Assembly: GCF_004006235.1 (NCBI RefSeq)
Contig: NZ_CP034753.1
Location: 2,294,001-2,358,000, forward strand
Origin: Agromyces sp. LHK192
GTDB taxonomy: Bacteria > Actinomycetota > Actinomycetes > Actinomycetales > Microbacteriaceae
Direction: 5' to 3'
DNA: 64,000 bases
Below the pieces are notes generated by a model, which saw only the letters and a list, made by a program, of their open reading frames with translations, was not told where the DNA came from and did not search any database. The translations under genes were made by a program, and so were the position numbers. Of this stretch, positions 63,100-64,000 are shown in pieces. Position 1 is the first letter of the stretch; each line of letters begins with the position of its first letter.

Positions 63100-64000
63100 G
63101 TGACGACCGCCGCACCGCTCCCCCACCGCATCCCGGTCACGCGCCTGACCCCGGCCGCACCGGAACCGCGGTGGCGCCCGAAGGCGTACGAGGGGGAGGT
63201 CGTGCCGTTCCGCGCGACCGTGTTCCGCGAAGGGCACGACGCGGTCGGCGCGATGCTGGTGCTCACGTCGCCCGCGGGCGACGTCACCCGGCATCGGATG
63301 CATCCGCTCGCGCCCGGCACCGACCGCTGGGAGGTGCGGGCCCTGCTCGACGCCGTCGGCACCTGGACCTGGCACGTCGAGGGGTTCGGCGACGAGATCG
63401 CCACCTGGCGGCACGACGCGGCGCTGAAGATCGACGCCGGCGTCGACATCGACCTGATGTACGAGGTCGGCGCCCGACTGATGGACCGGGCCGTCGCCGA
63501 GACCCGCAGGCCCGCGGCCGTGCGCAAGCGCCTCGGCGCGCTGGCCGCGTCGCTCCGGGACGCGGACGCCGCCGCACCCGATCGCCGGGCACTCGTCGAC
63601 AGCCCGGTGCTCGCCGAGTTCGACGGCCGGCCGCTCGCGCGGCTGACGACCACGTCGGACGAACGCGAGATCCTCGTCGAGCGCCGACGGGCGGGCGTCG
63701 GCAGCTGGTATGAGTTCTTCCCGCGATCGGAGGGCGCGCGACGCCAGAAGGACGGGAGCTGGAAGTCGGGCACGTTCCGCACGGCCGCGAAGCGGCTGCC
63801 CGGCGTCGCCGCGATGGGCTTCGACGTCGTCTACCTGCCGCCGATCCACCCGATCGGCGTGACGAACCGGAAGGGTCGCAACAACACGCTCGACCCGGGA
63901 CCCCACGACCCGGGCTCGCCCTGGGCGATCGGCGGCCCGCTCGCCGACGGCACCCCCGGCGGCCACGACGCCGTGCACTCCGACCTCGGCACGCTCGCCG
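63100..64000 (+). CDS. glgE: alpha-1,4-glucan:maltose-1-phosphate maltosyltransferase GlgE (partial, cut at right edge)
   Basis: The first 300 residues are in view. They show the N-terminal beta domain (PRWRPKAYEGEVVPFRATVFREGHDAVGAMLVLTSP, RWEVRALLDAVGTWTWHVEGFGDE), the helical insert (VRKRLGALAASLRDADAAAP), and the start of the GH13 barrel (GSWYEFFPRSEG, MGFDVVYLPPIHPIGVTNRKGRNNTL, SPWAIGG). GlgE adds maltose from maltose-1-phosphate to glucan. The GTG at 63100 follows TACGGT by 6 bases. GGAG is only one base away from the start, too close for a ribosome site, so the leaderless reading is better. Confidence 0.94.
   Translation, partial: MTTAAPLPHRIPVTRLTPAAPEPRWRPKAYEGEVVPFRATVFREGHDAVGAMLVLTSPAGDVTRHRMHPLAPGTDRWEVRALLDAVGTWTWHVEGFGDEIATWRHDAALKIDAGVDIDLMYEVGARLMDRAVAETRRPAAVRKRLGALAASLRDADAAAPDRRALVDSPVLAEFDGRPLARLTTTSDEREILVERRRAGVGSWYEFFPRSEGARRQKDGSWKSGTFRTAAKRLPGVAAMGFDVVYLPPIHPIGVTNRKGRNNTLDPGPHDPGSPWAIGGPLADGTPGGHDAVHSDLGTLA

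Overview
The window is a high-GC (roughly 70%), densely packed bacterial chromosome segment with 61 supportable protein genes and four tRNA genes. Gene content points to an actinobacterium of the family Microbacteriaceae (Agromyces-like): the tig-clpP1-clpP2 order, actinobacterial GatCAB, a mycobacterial-type RpiB, the GlgE/GlgX/GlgP glucan cluster, a fused ECF ATPase under a TPP riboswitch, and heavy use of GTG starts and TGA stops. No transposase, integrase, phage gene or CRISPR array is visible. This is core chromosome, so the unusual material is mostly regulatory architecture.

Layout. 1-3138 (- strand): tRNA-Pro, trigger factor, a TPR-like protein, clpP1, clpP2 (cut by the window edge). 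3259-6246: an NTF2-like protein, tRNA-Gly, a lipoprotein, Dps and a four-helix membrane protein whose start codon sits in a large hairpin. 6289-13361 (-): a two-component system, an amidohydrolase/PaiB pair, an Nei-type DNA glycosylase, RpiB and a DUF2332-like protein. 13477-24237 (+): two paralogous aminopeptidase N genes enclosing an ABC exporter and a second two-component system, then MscS and a truncated haemoglobin. 24335-35107: a flavin dehydrogenase, thioesterases, a Rieske/DUF2231 pair, EttA, a second SSB, MsrA, an aldo/keto reductase and small hypotheticals. 35189-40371: NadE, a cation/proton antiporter, tRNA-Arg, oligoribonuclease, tRNA-His, a zincin and a D-Ala-D-Ala carboxypeptidase homologue that has lost its catalytic serine. 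40422-44105 (-): a YkoEDC-type thiamine ECF transporter with a TPP riboswitch and a coupled P-loop kinase. 44155-54322 (-): a GerW-like protein, DinB, a low-complexity protein, GatCAB, a TAT-exported phosphoesterase and LigA. 54411-64000: a membrane protein, MnmA with its cysteine desulfurase, and the glucan genes glgX, glgP and glgE with a YbaK deacylase.

How the genes work together. NifS-type desulfurase and MnmA form the sulfur relay for tRNA 2-thiouridine. GlgE, GlgP and GlgX build, phosphorolyse and debranch alpha-glucan. GatCAB makes Gln-tRNA/Asn-tRNA by transamidation. Trigger factor and ClpP1P2 link folding to proteolysis.

The most distinctive signal is promoter architecture. By eye, 21 of the 61 genes have a TAnnnT -10 hexamer exactly 6-7 bases before an ATG or GTG, the layout of leaderless mRNAs. 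At two divergent gene pairs (msrA/aldo-keto reductase and nifS/glgX) a single 7-mer TAnnnTA reads as a -10 element on both strands in a 17-18 bp spacer. At four or five same-strand junctions the upstream TAG/TAA stop codon forms the first three bases of the next gene's -10.
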